Shown here: in pieces, positions 60,627 to 64,000 of the stretch
How positions within the stretch are numbered: position 1 is the stretch's first letter
Layout of the letters: every line of letters starts with the position of its first letter
DNA from: Pacificoceanicola sp049803835
GTDB lineage: Bacteria > Pseudomonadota > Alphaproteobacteria > Rhodobacterales > Rhodobacteraceae
Direction: 5' to 3'
Length of the DNA: 64,000 bases
Assembly (NCBI RefSeq): GCF_049803835.1
Contig: NZ_JBNAGK010000002.1
Span: forward strand, 62,001-126,000
The notes under the pieces: model-generated
Database searches by the model: none
Seen by the model: only the letters and a program-made list of their open reading frames with translations
What the model was told of the DNA's origin: nothing
Position numbers and translations under genes: made by a program

Positions 60627-61481
60627 TCACAGCTCCTTCCGGATGTCGACAAAGCGCAACAGGATGCCGATCACGATCAGCACCGTGCACAGCAGCACCA
60701 CCGCCGTCGCCGAAGCCGACGGATAGGCAAGCAGCGCGATGTCATTGGAGATCAGCCGCCCGACGTTGGCGGACTGGCTGCCGGACATGAAGCGCACGGT
60801 GATGAAATCGCCCATCACCAGCGTGACCACGAAAATCGTGCCGATCATGATGCCGGGCTTGGTCAGCGGAATGATGACGTTCCAGAGGATCTGCACGCCG
60901 TTCGCCCCCGCATCCCGCGCCGCCTCGATCAGGGATTTGTCGATCCGCATCATGGTGTTGAAGATCGGCACCACCATGAACAGCGTGTAAAGATGCACGA
61001 AGGCGAGGATCACCGCGAAATCGCTGAACAAAAGCCACTCCACCGGCTCGTCGATCACGCCCCAGGAGATCAGCGCCGAATTGGCGATCCCGTTGCGGCC
61101 AAGAAAGGGAATCCACGAAATCATCCGGATGATGTTCGAGGTCCAGAACGGGATCGTGCACAGCAGGAACAACGCGATCTGCCAGGTCAGGCTGCGCACG
61201 TGAAAAGCCAGGAAATAGGCCACGGTAAACCCGATGGCCAAGGTGAACGCCCAGGTGATCGCCGCGTATTTGAAGGTGTTGAGAAACACCTTGTACGTCA
61301 CCGGCGAGCCGAAGAGGAATTCGTAATTCTCGAAATCGAAGGCCGGAATTATGGAGAATTCCGTCGCCTGCCAGAAACTCACGATCACGATCATGACGAT
61401 CGGCAGGACAAGAAAGGCCAGCAGGATCGCCATCAGCGGCGAAACCATCAGCCAACCGGTCACGTGACGGTTCAGTTGCAC
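60627..61481 (-). CDS. ABC transporter permease, PotB-type
   Basis: 284 residues from GTG 61481, since GGAAGG lies 4-5 bases upstream and the frame further up overlaps the intergenic element. About six transmembrane helices (GWLMVSPLMAILLAFLVLPI first) and the EAA loop LIEAARDAGANGVQILWNVI. It resembles PotB of polyamine importers. It forms the membrane channel with the PotC-type protein. Confidence 0.92.
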   Translation of the reverse strand: MQLNRHVTGWLMVSPLMAILLAFLVLPIVMIVIVSFWQATEFSIIPAFDFENYEFLFGSPVTYKVFLNTFKYAAITWAFTLAIGFTVAYFLAFHVRSLTWQIALFLLCTIPFWTSNIIRMISWIPFLGRNGIANSALISWGVIDEPVEWLLFSDFAVILAFVHLYTLFMVVPIFNTMMRIDKSLIEAARDAGANGVQILWNVIIPLTKPGIMIGTIFVVTLVMGDFITVRFMSGSQSANVGRLISNDIALLAYPSASATAVVLLCTVLIVIGILLRFVDIRKEL

Positions 61482-61491
61482 GCCGCCTTCC

Positions 61492-61541
61492 CTTCTTCTT
61501 GGCAAAAATACCCGAAAACGGGGGGCATGGCCCCCCGCCCG
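61492..61541 (-). repeat. 3' intergenic element, copy 6
   Basis: Minus strand: hairpin GGGGGGC with GCCCCCC around a 3-base loop (61520-61536), then TTTTCGGGTATTTTTGCC and AAGAAGAAGG. It lies 8 bases past the solute-binding protein stop codon, in sense, between that gene and the first permease. Here it stands inside an operon, so it may lower downstream expression or protect the upstream message. Confidence 0.7.
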
Positions 61542-61548
61542 GACGTCA

Positions 61549-62808
61549 TCACGAGGCGATGAACTCGTTCCACTTGCGGACCATGTACTGGTTCTCGTCC
61601 ATGACCGCGTTCCAGCAGGCAACCGAGCCCATGCGATCGTAGAACGATCCGCCGTCGCGCACCTCGCCGGCCTGTGCCATGGCGTCGCCAAAGGGGTTGG
61701 TGATGGTGTCGGTGGCTTCCTTGCCCTCGAACCAGTAGCCCCACTCGTTTTCGGACATATAGGCCTTGGAGGTTTCCGGCACCGCCGAGTAGTAGCCCTG
61801 ACGCATCAGGAACCCGCCGACCCAGCCGTCCAGATACCAGTTGATGTACTCATAGGCCGCGTCGCGCTCGAGACCGGTGAGCGACTTCGACAGGCCGATG
61901 CCGCCACCCCAGGAGCGGTAGCCCTCTTCCAGCGGCTGGTAGACGCAAGGAATGCCCTTGGACTTCACCGCCGTGATCGCCGGCGACCACATCGACTGGA
62001 TCACGACCTCGCCGGAGGCCATCAGGTTCACGCTTTCGTCGAACGACTTCCAGAAGGCGCGGAACTGGCCGTTCTTCTTGGCCTCGGTGAAGATCGCCAT
62101 GGTCAGGTCGATCTCTTCCCGGGTCATGTTGCCCTTGTCGGGGTATTTGTACTCGCCCATGGATTCCACGACCATGGCCATGTCCATGATACCAATGGAA
62201 GAAATGTCGAGAATCGACGCCTTGCCCTTGAACTCGGGGTTCAGAAGCTCCGACCAGTTCTTGATCGGACGGCCGATCAGGTCGGGACGGATGCCCAGCG
62301 TGTCGGCGTTGTAGATCGTCGGGATCAGGGTCATCCAGCCGGACTCTTCCTGCACGAAATCCTTGCCGTCGGGACCGGAGGTGAAGCCCACGGTATGCGG
62401 CGCGGTGCCCTGGGCGATCACGCTCTCCGGGGTCAGCTTACCGTTGCGGAAGATGCCGACGATCTTGTCGTAGTTCTTGATCTTCGAGGTATCCATCGGC
62501 TGCAGGTTGCCGGTCGGCCAGACCTTCTTGCAGATCCAGTATTCGATGTCGGCGATGTCGAAGCTGTCCGGCTGGGTCGCGGCGCGCTGCGTCACGCTGT
62601 CGGAGTCGAGCGCGGTCATCTCGAGCGTGAAGCCAAGATCTTCCTTCACTTTCTGCGCCACCTCGTTGAGGTTCGACACGCCTGTGCCGAACTGGCGCAG
62701 GGTCACGTCCTTGATGTTCTGCGCCCAGATCATCGGGGCGCCGAGGGTGCTGCCCGCGGCGAAGGCGGCGCCACCCTTGAGCACATTGCGTCGGGAAATC
62801 CTGGTCAT
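61549..62808 (-). CDS. ABC transporter solute-binding protein (Tat-exported)
   Basis: 419 residues from ATG 62808, with GGAGAG 7 bases upstream; the ATG at 62823 is an alternative. The N-terminus TRISRRNVLKGGAAFAAGS is a twin-arginine signal. The mature protein is a type I/PotD-like binding protein (DSVTQRAATQPDSFDIADIE, ESGWMTLIPTIYNADTLGIR, ESVNLMASGEVVIQSMWSPA). PotD relatives bind polyamines, but many family members bind other amines or acids. Tat export points to folding before export. The most highly expressed gene of the operon, by its position before a 3' element, is inferred. Confidence 0.92.
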   Translation of the reverse strand: MTRISRRNVLKGGAAFAAGSTLGAPMIWAQNIKDVTLRQFGTGVSNLNEVAQKVKEDLGFTLEMTALDSDSVTQRAATQPDSFDIADIEYWICKKVWPTGNLQPMDTSKIKNYDKIVGIFRNGKLTPESVIAQGTAPHTVGFTSGPDGKDFVQEESGWMTLIPTIYNADTLGIRPDLIGRPIKNWSELLNPEFKGKASILDISSIGIMDMAMVVESMGEYKYPDKGNMTREEIDLTMAIFTEAKKNGQFRAFWKSFDESVNLMASGEVVIQSMWSPAITAVKSKGIPCVYQPLEEGYRSWGGGIGLSKSLTGLERDAAYEYINWYLDGWVGGFLMRQGYYSAVPETSKAYMSENEWGYWFEGKEATDTITNPFGDAMAQAGEVRDGGSFYDRMGSVACWNAVMDENQYMVRKWNEFIAS

Positions 62809-62867
62809 TGTCTGTCTCTCCATGTTGGCTTTGTCCGGGGCTTTTTCGAATGCGCCCCCGATGGGTG

Positions 62868-63860
62868 TCAGGCTGTCAGTCGGTGTAGCTGTGTGTCTTC
62901 CCAGATCAGACCGACCGTCTCGCCCGGGTTGGTTGGATTGTCGAAGAAGCGGGCATCGGGCATCAGCACGATGACCTCCTGATCGCCGGCGATCCGCGCA
63001 GCGACGCTCACATGGGTGCCCTGGTACTCGACGCCCGTGACGGTGGCGTCCTGCCGACCCTGCCCCGGTGCGCCGATATTCAGCGCATCGGAGCGAATGG
63101 CGAAATGCCCGTCCTGCAAGGCCAGAACATTGTGACCACCCATGAATCGTGCAACAAACGCCGTTTTTGGTGCATTGAAGACCTCACGCGCCGGTCCGGC
63201 CTGTTCGATCAGCGCGTTGTTCATCACCACCACATCATCCGCCAGCGCCAGCGCCTCGTCTTGGCCGTGGGTGACGTGGATGAAGCTGATGCCCAGTTCG
63301 CGTTGCAGTTTCTTCAGCTCCGCCCGCATCCGGATGCGCAGGAACGGATCGAGCGCCGACAGAGGCTCATCGAGGAGCAGCACCTGAGGCCGTGTAATCA
63401 GCGCCCGCGCCAAAGCAACCCGCTGCTGTTGCCCGCCCGACAGCTGGTCCGGCAGACGGTCGGCGAGGTTGCCAAGGTCCACCAGTTCGAGCATCTCCGC
63501 CGCCTTCTTCCGCCGCGTCGGAGCATCGACTCCGGCCATCTTCTGGCTGAAGGCCACATTGTCGAGCACACTCAGATGCGGGAACAGCGCATAGCTCTGG
63601 AACATCATCGCCGTGCCCCGCTTCGCCGGTGGCAGCCTGGAGATGTCCCGACCGGCAAGCAGGATCGCGCCGTCGCTGACGCTCTCATGGCCCGCGATCA
63701 TCCGCAGCGTCGACGATTTCCCGCAGCCGGACGGCCCGAGCAGGCAGGTATAGGATGCATGCTTGAAATGGTGGTTGATCGCATCGACGGCCAGCGCATC
63801 GCCGTAGCGCTTGGTCACCGAAACCAGTTCGAGATCCTGTTTGGTCGCGTCCGCTGTCAT
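62868..63860 (-). CDS. ABC transporter ATP-binding protein, PotA-type
   Basis: 330 residues. Walker A LLGPSGCGKSSTL, Q-loop MMFQSYALFP, signature QLSGGQQQRVALARAL, Walker B VLLLDEPLSALDP, H-loop HVTHGQDEAL. A TOBE-type C-terminal domain follows. First gene of the five-gene operon (ATPase, binding protein, two permeases, racemase). GGAG lies 7 bases before the ATG at 63860. Confidence 0.95.
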   Translation of the reverse strand: MTADATKQDLELVSVTKRYGDALAVDAINHHFKHASYTCLLGPSGCGKSSTLRMIAGHESVSDGAILLAGRDISRLPPAKRGTAMMFQSYALFPHLSVLDNVAFSQKMAGVDAPTRRKKAAEMLELVDLGNLADRLPDQLSGGQQQRVALARALITRPQVLLLDEPLSALDPFLRIRMRAELKKLQRELGISFIHVTHGQDEALALADDVVVMNNALIEQAGPAREVFNAPKTAFVARFMGGHNVLALQDGHFAIRSDALNIGAPGQGRQDATVTGVEYQGTHVSVAARIAGDQEVIVLMPDARFFDNPTNPGETVGLIWEDTQLHRLTA

Positions 63861-64000
63861 CGCCCACTCCGTAACTTTCCGCTATCCGAGCAGCGTCTTG
63901 TCGCGTCACGCCAACAAAAGCCGTCGTCTGGAACAGGGGCGTGCACAAAAATGGTCAAACTTTATGCAGTCATGGACCCGTTTGTGTAAAATTCGCTCGA
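63861..64000 (-). promoter_or_regulatory. Upstream region of the ABC operon
   Basis: 140 bases to the window edge. On the minus strand a TTGACC hexamer lies at about 63957-63952, with no convincing -10 at 17 bases. The palindrome GTGCAC lies at about 63940-63945. The promoter of the ABC operon is expected here; no known operator recognised. Confidence 0.35.

Overview
The window is a gene-dense, GC-rich (about 65 percent by eye) stretch of what looks like a chromosome from an alphaproteobacterium of the Rhodobacteraceae (Roseobacter/Rhodobacter group). Pointers to this are the C4-type 5-aminolevulinate synthase with an FNR-type operator upstream, a VPLPA-CTERM surface protein, two Hint-domain proteins (one with RTX repeats), short PurL, a Tat-exported transglutaminase, a CtrA-type box, the BolA/monothiol glutaredoxin pair and many Rhodobacterales-type conserved unknowns. 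I see no rRNA, tRNA, CRISPR array, transposase, prophage or plasmid gene.

Layout: 1-7.5 kb purL, an RTX-Hint protein, an M48 protease, an SDR/AlkC-like pair and a second Hint protein. 7.5-11 kb a Rho_N-like small protein, a Tat transglutaminase, and a minus-strand trio (small secreted protein with Pro-Gly-Ile-Arg repeats, arginine/agmatine-deiminase-like enzyme, ATP-grasp). 11.3-18.7 kb prfC, a VPLPA-CTERM protein, an OmpA-domain protein with an Ala/Pro/Glu spacer, and a MoxR ATPase/VWA pair. 18.9-24.7 kb a tightly coupled run of three related family-2 glycosyltransferases, a sulfotransferase and an FkbM methyltransferase; one glycosyltransferase is fused to a degenerate sulfotransferase-like domain. 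24.8-28.7 kb a conserved unknown behind a CtrA box, pyrC and an MFS transporter. 28.9-31.1 kb a secreted serine protease fused to a 12-coil beta-helix, flanked by inverted copies of a GC-rich repeat. 31.4-42.9 kb glnE, a YbaK deacylase, penicillin-binding protein 1A, an amidase, an aminotransferase, a BepA-like protease and two thioredoxin-fold proteins. 42.9-48.6 kb a sensor kinase, ispG, rodZ and hemA. 49-59 kb a small DMT/SMR-like membrane protein, an M20 peptidase, sufE, bolA, grxD, zapA, tkt and ppx/gppA. 59-63.9 kb a complete ABC uptake operon of the polyamine type ending in an Asp/Glu racemase-family gene.

Functional themes are cell-envelope building (PBP1A, AmiC, RodZ, OmpA-like, ZapA, BepA-like, glycan-modifying cluster), Fe-S/redox handling (SufE, BolA, Grx, DsbA-like) and core metabolism (purL, pyrC, tkt, ispG, hemA, glnE). 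The strongest non-coding signal is a family of similar elements lying just 3' of stop codons, always in the sense direction (six copies): usually a GC hairpin followed by a GGAGTATTTT...AAGAGAAGAA tail. A 98-bp imperfect palindrome and an inverted pair of CCCTCCCC hairpin repeats are further unexplained intergenic structures. Most coding starts were moved from the longest open frame to the start with the better ribosome-binding site or signal peptide; each entry says where.
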